Shown here: piece after piece, positions 27,270-35,202 of the stretch
Position numbering within the stretch: the stretch's first letter is position 1
How the letters are laid out: each line of letters starts with the position of its first letter
Assembly (NCBI RefSeq): GCF_000012985.1
Contig: NC_007645.1
Location: 310,001 to 374,000 of the forward strand
DNA: 64,000 nt
Direction of reading: 5' to 3'
Source: Hahella chejuensis KCTC 2396
Lineage (GTDB): Bacteria > Pseudomonadota > Gammaproteobacteria > Pseudomonadales > Oleiphilaceae
Made by a program: the position numbers and the translations under genes
Notes under the pieces: model-generated
What the model was told of the DNA's origin: nothing
Seen by the model: only the letters and a program-made list of their open reading frames with translations
Database searches by the model: none

Positions 27270-28304
27270 TTAAGCAGCTTCGGAAAGTCCTTGATAAAGC
27301 CGCATTTCCGCCAATTGGTCTGCGATTTCGCTGGTTGGCGCGCGCTGTTGTTCTGATTGAGTAAAGATTTCCGTCAAGGTGTTGGCGATTCGCGCCGTTT
27401 TGTCGTCAATGAGTAACTGTTTATTACCGCTATGGTGCAGTGAGGCGTAAATCAGCCCTCCGGCGTTGATAACATAGTCCGGCGCATACAGAATTCCGCG
27501 TTGGTGGAGGGCGTCGCCGTGGCGAGTCTCGCCCAGCTGGTTATTCGCTGAACCGGCGACGATAGCGCAATGAAGATGCGCAAGCGTTTTGTCATTGATA
27601 ACTCCGCCAAGGCCGCAGGGAGCGAAGACGTCGCAAGGCGTACGATAGATGTCAGCCGGACTCGCCGCCTCCGCATTGAATTCTTCCTTTACGCGCTGGA
27701 TACGCGCGGAATCGATATCCGTGACGATCAGTCTGGCGCCGGCCTGGTACAGAAACTTGCATAGAAGGTAACCGACATTGCCGACCCCCTGCACGGCGAC
27801 CTTTACGCCGCTCAAGTCGCGTTTGAGTTTATAGGCCACGGCGGCTTTGATGCCCTCGAACACGCCCCTGGCGGTATATAAAGAGGGATTGTCCTCGTCA
27901 CTGGTGCTGGTGACGTGGTTGGTTTCGCGTCGGATATAATCCATCTCCCGGGCGCTGGTGCCGGAATCGATTGCGGTGATGTAACGTCCGTTAATAGATT
28001 CAATAAAGCGGCCGAAGGTGCGGAAAAGTTTTTCCGCATCGTAAGCGCCTTTGGGCTTCAGGATAACGGACTTGCCGCCGCCCTGCTCCACGCCCGCCAG
28101 TACAGCTTTGTAGCTCATGCCTCTGGCGAGCCTAACGGCGTCCAGAAGCGCCGCTTCCGTGGAATCGTAAGAGATAAAACGGCATCCGCCCAAGGCGGGG
28201 CCGAACCGGGTATTGTGAATAGCGATAATCGCTTTGAGCCCACTGTCTGCATCGTCTCTGACATGCAATTCGTTGACTCGATATTTGTCGAGCAGATCAA
28301 ACAT
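27270..28304 (-). CDS. ldh: Leucine (branched-chain amino acid) dehydrogenase
   Basis: NAD-dependent oxidative deamination of leucine and relatives to 2-keto acids. The 344-residue length is that of leucine/valine/phenylalanine dehydrogenases rather than the longer glutamate enzymes. Visible are the LGGCRFISY substrate region, the catalytic lysine in GMSYKAVLAG, EQGGGKSVI, and the Rossmann glycines VAVQGVGNVGYLL with acidic DID after the next strand (NAD preference). The start ATG at 28304 follows GAGGAG. No branched-chain keto acid dehydrogenase genes are adjacent. Gene symbol follows common usage for this family. Confidence 0.92.
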   Translation of the reverse strand: MFDLLDKYRVNELHVRDDADSGLKAIIAIHNTRFGPALGGCRFISYDSTEAALLDAVRLARGMSYKAVLAGVEQGGGKSVILKPKGAYDAEKLFRTFGRFIESINGRYITAIDSGTSAREMDYIRRETNHVTSTSDEDNPSLYTARGVFEGIKAAVAYKLKRDLSGVKVAVQGVGNVGYLLCKFLYQAGARLIVTDIDSARIQRVKEEFNAEAASPADIYRTPCDVFAPCGLGGVINDKTLAHLHCAIVAGSANNQLGETRHGDALHQRGILYAPDYVINAGGLIYASLHHSGNKQLLIDDKTARIANTLTEIFTQSEQQRAPTSEIADQLAEMRLYQGLSEAA

Positions 28305-28678
28305 GACTGCACTCCTCTTAAAAACTCACGCTGCAGCTAAGGGGAAAGGAGGCTTGTGGCCGCCGCGCCTGGCTGGAGCCGTGAAAGGTGATAACCTCGC
28401 GTCAACAGAGGAAACGCGCTTTTTTATTTTGTGCGGATGCGCTTTGCTGTAAGAAACTAAGGACCCGCGTTAGAGGGTATATCCCGCACTAAAGACGGGC
28501 CATAACCTCGTTTGAGTATAAAACGACCCGGCCGCTTAATAAACCCGCGGTCAGGCCCGGGGAAAATACTGGCGCAGTGACAGAGCGAAGCGGCTTGACT
28601 ATGCTCATAGGTATCGGAGAAACCCATTAAAAATAACTAATTAAGCTGGCGCTCCAAAGCGTAGAGGAGATTCCGGCC
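28305..28678. other. Divergent gap with a stray terminator-like hairpin
   Basis: 374 bases between ldh (minus) and the gene at 28679 (plus). CGCGT/ACGCG (28398-28418) followed by CTTTTTTATTTT resembles a plus-strand terminator, although no plus gene lies before it. No other feature was recognised. Confidence 0.4.
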
Positions 28679-29500
28679 GTGCGTACGATTGAAGAACTTG
28701 CGCTGGCGAGTGAATTGATGAAATGGGCGTACGTGAAAAAACTCACGTTGCATCCTGACTCTGAAGATTTATCCGCCATTCTCGAACAGCATCCTAAATT
28801 GGTGGTGGCGATGAACCACGGCCCGGCGCTGGGCGCTTTGGCCGCCGCCATTGCTCTGATGCACGCCTACTTACGTAGTGGCGGCGAAGAGCGCGTGCCT
28901 TTTGCATTGACGTGGCGGGGTTATTATCAGGTTCCCGTGTTTAAGCAGTTATTCACGTTATTGACGCAGGTTGATCGCGCGTTGTCGTTCAATGATGTGT
29001 TGCGATTGATGCGAGCCAGTCGCTATACGGACTGCCTGATCATGCCGGAGGGCGAGAACTGCAGCTTTGGCGACGGTCTGAACGTGCAGCCTTTCCTGAG
29101 TCCGCGTTTTATTGAGCTTTCCTTGCGGGCTCGCGCGCCATTGTTACTGTGTCTGCATCAGGGAGCGGAGTCCTGGGCCAAAGCTGTGCGCATTCCCCCG
29201 TGGCTGTTGGGCGTGGGGAGAGTGTTGCCCAGAAATATGGAGCTGCGGCTGCGGGACTCGCGAATGCTCAGCATTCCCTGCTTCCCACGCAAGCTCAGTA
29301 ATCTGAATGTGATGTTCCGACTTTATCATCCTCGCCTGTCGGAAAAAGATCTCAGCGATGACGTTTCGATCAGGATGCGTCAGCTCTGGCAGGAAGCCTG
29401 GCAGATCCACGCTGTCATGCAATCCCATATTGAAAATATGGCGCAGGCGACGGCGCCCAGCTTACATGGAAATGACTATGAGCTTCACTCAGGAGGTTAG
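28679..29500 (+). CDS. Acyltransferase-like protein (PlsC fold, altered HX4D)
   Basis: 273 residues from GTG 28679, supported by GAGGAGA eight bases upstream. The region VVAMNHGPALGAL looks like the acyltransferase block I, but the family HX4D aspartate is replaced by glycine; a later MPEGEN resembles block III (usually EGT). PYTD-like context and several hydrophobic helices fit a membrane-associated glycerolipid acyltransferase fold. Because the key aspartate is missing, activity is uncertain. It overlaps the downstream fructosamine-kinase-like gene and must be co-transcribed with it. Confidence 0.6.
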   Translation: MRTIEELALASELMKWAYVKKLTLHPDSEDLSAILEQHPKLVVAMNHGPALGALAAAIALMHAYLRSGGEERVPFALTWRGYYQVPVFKQLFTLLTQVDRALSFNDVLRLMRASRYTDCLIMPEGENCSFGDGLNVQPFLSPRFIELSLRARAPLLLCLHQGAESWAKAVRIPPWLLGVGRVLPRNMELRLRDSRMLSIPCFPRKLSNLNVMFRLYHPRLSEKDLSDDVSIRMRQLWQEAWQIHAVMQSHIENMAQATAPSLHGNDYELHSGG

Positions 29501-30332
29501 CGCGTGGCTGTCGGAGAACGGATATGGCGAACTTGAATCGTCTCAGTCCGTGGGGGGAGGGTGTATTAATCAAACCCTGGAGATTCACACCAGCCACAAA
29601 GAGCGGTTTTTTCTGAAGTATCATGGCTCGCCGCCGGTGGGTATGTTTTCGGTGGAGGCGCGTTCGTTGGATATTTTGCGTGAAGCCAGAGGCGTGCGCG
29701 TTCCAGTAGTCATCGCCAATGCCGAGCATTATCTGTTGTTGGAGTGGGTGGAGCCCCGCGAGAGAGCCCCGGATTACTGGGCCCGCTTTGGTGAAGGGCT
29801 GGCGAAGCAGCATCAGGTCGTCGCGCCGGAATTTGGCTTTGGCTTCGCCACCTACTGCGGAACGACCTTGCAGCCCAATGATAATTACACCGATGGATAT
29901 GTTTTCTTCGCACAGCAGCGTTTGCTGTTTCAGGGGCAGCTCGCTTACGACAGCGGTAAACTGGAAAGTGGCTCCATGTGGCGTTTGGAAGCCCTTTGCC
30001 GCAAGCTTCCGGAACTGGTTCCACAGCAGCCGCCATCGTTGCTGCATGGCGATTTATGGTCCGGCAATGCGCATCAGGATGAAAATGGCGCTCCGGTGTT
30101 GATCGATCCCGCCTGCTATTACGGTTGGCGCGAGGCGGAGCTGGGCATGACTATGTTGTTCGGCGGATTTGGAGAGGCGTTCTACGCCGCCTATGAAGCG
30201 GCGTATCCATTGGAAAAAAGCTGGCGCGACAGGGTCGACATCTACAACCTTTATCATTTATTGAACCATCTCAACTTATTTGGAGGCGGTTACTCCGGGC
30301 AGGTGCAACGCATACTGGGCGCATACACCTGA
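29478..30332 (+). CDS. Fructosamine kinase family protein
   Basis: Members phosphorylate sugars attached to proteins (ketosamines) so that the adduct falls off, a protein-deglycation repair. The kinase-like fold is clear: VGGGCINQT nucleotide loop, FFLKYH with the ATP-binding lysine, LLLEWV hinge, catalytic LLHGDLWSGN and metal-binding LIDPACYYG, then GWREAELGM. Three in-frame ATGs (29466, 29472, 29478) are possible; 29478 (MSFTQEVSAW) is chosen to match family N termini. It overlaps the previous gene by 23 bases. Confidence 0.9.
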   Translation: MSFTQEVSAWLSENGYGELESSQSVGGGCINQTLEIHTSHKERFFLKYHGSPPVGMFSVEARSLDILREARGVRVPVVIANAEHYLLLEWVEPRERAPDYWARFGEGLAKQHQVVAPEFGFGFATYCGTTLQPNDNYTDGYVFFAQQRLLFQGQLAYDSGKLESGSMWRLEALCRKLPELVPQQPPSLLHGDLWSGNAHQDENGAPVLIDPACYYGWREAELGMTMLFGGFGEAFYAAYEAAYPLEKSWRDRVDIYNLYHLLNHLNLFGGGYSGQVQRILGAYT

Positions 30333-30342
30333 TTGGCGTTCC

Positions 30343-31290
30343 TTAGTCGTTCATCGTCAGTACGACTTTTCCACGCACGTGGCCGCCTTCCAGAAGGCGA
30401 TGGGCTTCCGCAGCCTGCTCAAGCGGAAAGGTCGCTTGTACTTCCACATGTAGTTTTTCCTTGGCGGCGGACGTCAACAATGTCTGTAAACGGCGCGGAT
30501 CGGGATGCACGGTATAGCCGCTGGCCTGTTTCCCCTGAACTTTTGCGGCGTCGCAAATATAGGGCGCGCTGATGGTCGGCAATGTCACCAATGCGCCTTT
30601 GGGTGAGAGAAAGTCCAAAGCCGCCAAACCGGTTTCTCCGCCCACGGCGTCAAAAATGAAATCCATATTGCGCAATTTTTCCAGCTCATGCGGATTGTGG
30701 TAGTCCACGGGAGTGATTCCCATACTGCTGAGGAAATCATGGTGGGACTTTGAAGCCGTCCCCCATACATAGGCGCTCTTGCTTTTCGCCAGTTGCGCAG
30801 CGAGATGCCCAACGCCGCCTGCTGCGGCCAGAATAACGACTTTTTGCCCTGCGCATAGCGCGCCCACTTCGAACAGGCCCTGCCAGGCGGTCAGGCCGGC
30901 CAAAGGTAACGCGGCGGCTTGCACATAAGAAAGTTCTGCAGGAATTTTGACCAGATTATCGGTGGGTAGGGCGATATATTCACTGTATCCCCCGGCGGGC
31001 AAAGGGAAGTTAACCAGACCGCAAACCCGGTCGCCGGGCCCAAAGGACAGGCCTGCGCCATTCACTTCAACAATCTCGCCTGCGATATCGTATCCGGGCG
31101 TCCAGGGCATACGGGTTTTGACCTTCTCCGCCACGAATCCCAAGCCTCTGCGAGTTTTAAAATCAATGGGGTTGACGCCGCAGGCGCGCACTTTTATCAG
31201 TGCTTGATTAGGGGTGGGCGTTGGGATTTTCGCTTCGGTCAATCGTAAAGTGGACGGGTCGCCAAATTCACTTATCTGGACGATCTTCAT
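30343..31290 (-). CDS. Zinc-free medium-chain reductase (quinone oxidoreductase type)
   Basis: NADPH-dependent oxidoreductase of the MDR superfamily, 315 residues from ATG 31290; GGAGG stands about ten bases before that start, whereas the frame's first start at 31314 lies upstream of it. The N-terminal domain has VNPIDFKTRRG and WTPGYDIAGEIVEV; the Rossmann segment is VVILAAAGGVGHLAAQLAK. Catalytic zinc ligands of alcohol dehydrogenases are absent. The substrate is probably a quinone or enone. It is convergent with the fructosamine-kinase gene, ten bases apart. Confidence 0.88.
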   Translation of the reverse strand: MKIVQISEFGDPSTLRLTEAKIPTPTPNQALIKVRACGVNPIDFKTRRGLGFVAEKVKTRMPWTPGYDIAGEIVEVNGAGLSFGPGDRVCGLVNFPLPAGGYSEYIALPTDNLVKIPAELSYVQAAALPLAGLTAWQGLFEVGALCAGQKVVILAAAGGVGHLAAQLAKSKSAYVWGTASKSHHDFLSSMGITPVDYHNPHELEKLRNMDFIFDAVGGETGLAALDFLSPKGALVTLPTISAPYICDAAKVQGKQASGYTVHPDPRRLQTLLTSAAKEKLHVEVQATFPLEQAAEAHRLLEGGHVRGKVVLTMND

Positions 31291-31691
31291 GGGGGAAATA
31301 CCTCCTGTGAACAACCTCTAAAGACGGCCTCACTGCAGGTGAGTATTATTCTTTTGAGTTATTTAAACGTTATTTAATGTGGGCAAGTATACCTTTTCGG
31401 CGCCTCAGTTTCAGTGTGGCGGAGAGGTTTATTTGTTTGTGTTTAAATAGAAATGACTTGACGCGGCGGCGCCACGTGAGTGGATTTTTAATTTTGAATG
31501 AATAGATTATTGTATATAGCGCATAAGTTATGCGGCGTATATGCAATGGAGCGGAAAGTTTGCGTGAGTAATCACCAGATTGAGATAGGTACACCCCGCT
31601 CTGGGATTGTCGGGGGTTAGTGCTAAAATGCCGCTCAGATGACAACCTCAAAAGAACGAACCTATTTAGTCTCGTTACAGGAATTCGAATA
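31291..31691. other. AT-rich divergent gap, no gene
   Basis: About 400 bases between the reductase and the L,D-transpeptidase, transcribed apart. It is unusually AT-rich at 31350-31530. A minus frame crosses it (31370-31987) but continues antisense through the transpeptidase gene and has no support. Promoters for both genes should lie here; none was assigned. Confidence 0.5.
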
Positions 31692-32639
31692 ATGAAGCTG
31701 AAAGCAGCCCTGATTGGATTAGTTGGCGCAGTGAGCATCCAGGCGTTAAGCGGTTCGGCCGGGGCGCTTGAGCTGACGTGGAATCCCAAGCAGGATATCG
31801 TCGGTAGAGAACATAGGCTGGTCGCGAAAAAAGAATACACATTCGTCGATCTCGGTGAGCAGTACAATTTTGGGTTTAATGAACTGGTTAGCGCCAACCC
31901 CGGCGTAGACGCCTGGTTGCCGGCGGAGGGCGACCAAATAGTCATTCCTGGCCGTTTTATCCTGCCGCCGGGATTACGCAATGGCATCCTGATTAATCTG
32001 GCTGAGTACCGCCTTTACTATTTTCAGCCGGATAAGAAGCGTCTGTATACCGTGCCTATTGGCATCGGCACCGTCGATTTCCCCACGCCGATCATGGACA
32101 CCAAGATCGTCACACGAATGAAAAATCCCACATGGTACCCGCCAGAATCCATTCGTCAGAGACAGTTGGATGAGTATGGCGAGCAATTGCCGCGAGCGGT
32201 TCCCGCCGGGCCGGATAACCCATTGGGAGCCTATGCGTTCAAACTGGATGCGGACAGCTATCTGATTCATGGCACCAATAAAGGCGTTGGCATCGGGATG
32301 CGCGTCAGTCATGGCTGTATCCGACTGTATAACTGGGATATCAAACAGATGATGTCGATGGTGCCGGACAATACGCCGGTTAAGGTCATCAACCAGTCCG
32401 TCAAGCTGGCGGTGGATGGCGGCAAACTCTGGATGGAAGTGCATGCGGAGGCTGACGTCACTGAACAACAGTTACGGGAAGAGTATGCCTATCAACTGCT
32501 TAAGCTACAGTCGACTGGCGTCAGTGTGATGGTGGACGAAGAGAAGGTGACGAAAGCACTGGCGGAATTGACTGGCCTTCCCTCGCCTGTTGGAGAGCTG
32601 CAGCCGTCCCTGGCCGCAAGCATGTCATCCGGTTCGTAA
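31692..32639 (+). CDS. L,D-transpeptidase (YkuD) with LysM-like segment
   Basis: Periplasmic enzyme forming 3-3 peptidoglycan cross-links or attaching Lpp-type lipoprotein to the wall. 315 residues from ATG 31692: signal peptide about 1-25, a LysM-like peptidoglycan-binding segment at about 48-90 (TFVDLGEQYNFGFNELVSAN, GDQIVIPG), and a YkuD domain with IHGTN (H193) and VSHGCIRLY (H207, catalytic C209). The convergent neighbour encodes an Lpp/OprI lipoprotein, a likely substrate, which makes wall anchoring of that protein an attractive role. The two stop codons are ten bases apart. Confidence 0.93.
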   Translation: MKLKAALIGLVGAVSIQALSGSAGALELTWNPKQDIVGREHRLVAKKEYTFVDLGEQYNFGFNELVSANPGVDAWLPAEGDQIVIPGRFILPPGLRNGILINLAEYRLYYFQPDKKRLYTVPIGIGTVDFPTPIMDTKIVTRMKNPTWYPPESIRQRQLDEYGEQLPRAVPAGPDNPLGAYAFKLDADSYLIHGTNKGVGIGMRVSHGCIRLYNWDIKQMMSMVPDNTPVKVINQSVKLAVDGGKLWMEVHAEADVTEQQLREEYAYQLLKLQSTGVSVMVDEEKVTKALAELTGLPSPVGELQPSLAASMSSGS

Positions 32640-32649
32640 TGAACCGGAT
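32627..32649. terminator. Hairpin spanning both convergent stop codons
   Basis: ATCCGGTTC pairs perfectly with GAACCGGAT around GTAAT. The loop carries the transpeptidase stop and the right arm touches the lipoprotein stop. No T-run on either strand; a compact bidirectional 3'-end structure is likely. Confidence 0.5.
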
Positions 32650-32939
32650 TACTTCATGCTGGCTCTTTCCAGCATGCGACGCGCGCGTTCGTTTGCTTCG
32701 TTAGCCGCTTTTTGAGCAGCCAGAGCTGCAGCTAAAGCTTCTTCAGCTTTGGCGTAAGCTTCGTTAGCGCGGGACAGAGCTGTATCGGCAGTGTTTTGCG
32801 CACCGGAAACAGCTTGCTCTGCGTTGTTCGCAGTAGTCGTGGCGGCGTCGAGGGCTTGACGGTCTTGCTCAGTCAAGCTGGCGCAACCACCGGCAAGCAA
32901 CGAAGACATAACGATCCCTGAAACTAGAAGTTTTTTCAT
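32649..32939 (-). CDS. oprI: Lpp/OprI-type major outer membrane lipoprotein
   Basis: 96-residue lipoprotein. Signal peptide with lipobox LAGGC (C19), then a helical body rich in alanine with heptad spacing (ANEAYAKAEEALAAALAA), ending in the basic RMLERASMK whose terminal lysine is the usual site of covalent linkage to peptidoglycan. It forms a trimeric alanine-zipper coil tethering outer membrane to wall. Strong GGGGGAAACCT-type leader precedes the ATG. The neighbouring L,D-transpeptidase may catalyse the linkage. Confidence 0.93.
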   Translation of the reverse strand: MKKLLVSGIVMSSLLAGGCASLTEQDRQALDAATTTANNAEQAVSGAQNTADTALSRANEAYAKAEEALAAALAAQKAANEANERARRMLERASMK

Positions 32940-33234
32940 TGAGGTTTCCCCCTTTTTTATGGGTAATGATAATCTGTTGTGACTTTGAACCGGAGGTCCA
33001 AAGCGCCGGGTTAGTTTAATTAGACTGCATCGGGTTTTAAAGCCATTAAGTATAAATGCTAATCGGAATAATTAATTAGTAAGTTCTGCTCAGATATCAA
33101 TTTATTTATGCTCTATAACAGGGCGTTTCAGTGGACGCTCCCATAATCGCTGCCTAATATTCTCCCTGTTCTCGCGAAACGAACGATAATTAAGGGTGTG
33201 TCGACTAAATATGCTTAATCAGATTTATTAATAA

Positions 33235-35202
33235 ATGGTCATATTTAAAAGCGGGATTAAGCGACAAGCGTCCAAGCAGCAGATGACGCCAGGCTCTGGC
33301 GCCGGCGGTATGCGTTATTTGCGCAGCGGTATTTTTGTTTTGGTTTTATGTTTGCTTTTCAGCGGTATGATTTATGTCACTGAAGACTGGGCCAGGGCCT
33401 CTGCTGTTCGGGAGCTGGAGCAGGACGCCGCTAATGAATTGCAGCGCTCCGTTTCCAGCCTGCAAGCGTTGCTGAGTAAATATGAATCCCTGCCCCATAT
33501 TCTCGCTGTAGATCCCCGTTTGCTGGCGTTGTTGCAGGATCCGACGAATGCTGAACTGACCAACCGTACTAACGCCTATCTTGAATCCATCAACTTTATT
33601 GGCGGCGCGGCGGATGTATATCTGCTGAATGCGCGAGGGGACACTATTGCGGCCAGTAATTGGCGCTTGCCGAGAACCTTTCTCGGACACAACTTTTCCT
33701 ATCGGCCATATTATTCAGACGCCATGCAGGGACGCTCCGGGCAGTACTTCGCACTGGGGACGACCTCTGGCGTTCGGGGCTTCTATTTCTCTTTTCCGGT
33801 GTCCGATGACGATGTCATTCTGGGCGTCATCGTGGTCAAAATCGATCTCTCCGCCGTTGAGCAGCGTTGGGGCAGCCCTTGGGGGAAAAACGCCTACGAA
33901 GTGCTGGTCACGGATAATTATGGCGTGGTGTTTATATCCACCCGCGCGGAATGGCGTTTCCGGCTCACCCGTCCGCTCGGCGCTGCGGAAGCTCAGGAGA
34001 TAGAAAGAGAGCAGCGTTATGATCCGGAGCTGTTGAAACCCATGTTGCTGACGCAAACGCAGGCGTCGGGTCAGCTGCTCGACTCCGCCACGCAATTTGT
34101 CCGCGCGGGTCTGAATGACGATGGCGCACAGACCTATCTGACCAAATCCGCAGACATGCCGCAGGCCGGGTGGAGGGTACGGGTCCTTTTGCCTATGGAG
34201 CGGGTGAAAAAAGAAATCAGCAACGTCCTGCTGCTCAGCCTGTCGATGATTTTTATCATTGTGCTACTGGCGTTGCTTTTAGTGGAGCGCGCGCGACGGG
34301 AACGGGCGTTGCGCGCCGCCCGCGATCTGCTGGAGGCGCGCGTGCAACATCGCACCCGTGATCTTTCTGAGGCTAATGCGCGGCTGCTTGAAGAGGTGGA
34401 GGAGCGTGAGCGGGCGGAGAAAGAGCTTAAACTGACCCAGGACGAGCTGATTCAAGCCGCTAAACTAGCTCTGCTGGGGCAGTTATCCGCGGGCATCAAT
34501 CACGAGCTTAATCAACCGCTGACGGCGCTGCGCACCTATGCGCAGAATGCGCAGGCTTTCATTGAGCGTAATATGCCGGAGAAGGCGCAGTTGAACTTAC
34601 GGGAAATTGTTGGCCTCACTGACCACATGGCTTCCATCATCGGGCAACTGAAAATCTTCGCCCGCAAAGAAGCCAATGTGTCTGGACCGGTGCACGTGAA
34701 CAGTTGTATCGACGCGGCCTTGAAAATCACCGAACCGGAATTGCGCCGCGCACATGTGAATTGGCGCGTAGACGCCGCGGCGGACGATATTTATGTCCAG
34801 GGAGATATGGTGCGTTTGGAGCAGGTGCTGATCAACCTGATCACCAACGCATTGCACGCCATGTCCGGCAGTCAGGAAAAGCAGTTGCGCATTCAATGCC
34901 TCAATCTGGAGGACAAGGTGCGGATTCAGGTTCGCGATACCGGCTCAGGCATCCCTGAGCATGTAATGCAGCACATCTTCGAGCCATTTTATACGACCAA
35001 AAACAGAGGTCAGGGCCTGGGATTGGGTCTTTCTATTTCATACCGAATCATCGAGTCGATGAAGGGCGAATTGCGCGCCGCCAACAATGAGGAAGGGGGC
35101 GCGCTGTTTATGATTGAGCTGCCGCTGGCTCAGGCGGACGTCTCCAATGTTCACGACTCGCAAGCCGCCCTGCAATCTGTTGGCGGCGAAAATGAGGAGT
35201 AA
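33235..35202 (+). CDS. dctB: C4-dicarboxylate sensor kinase DctB type
   Basis: Membrane histidine kinase of 655 residues. Membrane segments at about 30-48 and 331-350 enclose a large periplasmic double-Cache region (LPHILAVDPRLLALL, YFALGTTSGVRGFYFSFPV), the dicarboxylate-sensing fold of DctB. A coiled coil follows, then HisKA with H423 in GINHELNQPLTALRTYAQNA and an ATPase domain (NLITNALHAM, GQGLGLGLSIS). The first ATG lacks a ribosome binding site; later in-frame ATGs at 33283 and 33310 are possible. The dctD-type gene overlaps its end. No dicarboxylate transporter gene is adjacent. Confidence 0.88.
   Translation: MVIFKSGIKRQASKQQMTPGSGAGGMRYLRSGIFVLVLCLLFSGMIYVTEDWARASAVRELEQDAANELQRSVSSLQALLSKYESLPHILAVDPRLLALLQDPTNAELTNRTNAYLESINFIGGAADVYLLNARGDTIAASNWRLPRTFLGHNFSYRPYYSDAMQGRSGQYFALGTTSGVRGFYFSFPVSDDDVILGVIVVKIDLSAVEQRWGSPWGKNAYEVLVTDNYGVVFISTRAEWRFRLTRPLGAAEAQEIEREQRYDPELLKPMLLTQTQASGQLLDSATQFVRAGLNDDGAQTYLTKSADMPQAGWRVRVLLPMERVKKEISNVLLLSLSMIFIIVLLALLLVERARRERALRAARDLLEARVQHRTRDLSEANARLLEEVEERERAEKELKLTQDELIQAAKLALLGQLSAGINHELNQPLTALRTYAQNAQAFIERNMPEKAQLNLREIVGLTDHMASIIGQLKIFARKEANVSGPVHVNSCIDAALKITEPELRRAHVNWRVDAAADDIYVQGDMVRLEQVLINLITNALHAMSGSQEKQLRIQCLNLEDKVRIQVRDTGSGIPEHVMQHIFEPFYTTKNRGQGLGLGLSISYRIIESMKGELRAANNEEGGALFMIELPLAQADVSNVHDSQAALQSVGGENEE

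Noticed and set aside
31370-31987. 205-codon minus-strand open frame
   Set aside because: Half lies in an AT-rich gap and half is antisense to the L,D-transpeptidase; no ribosome binding site or recognised domain.
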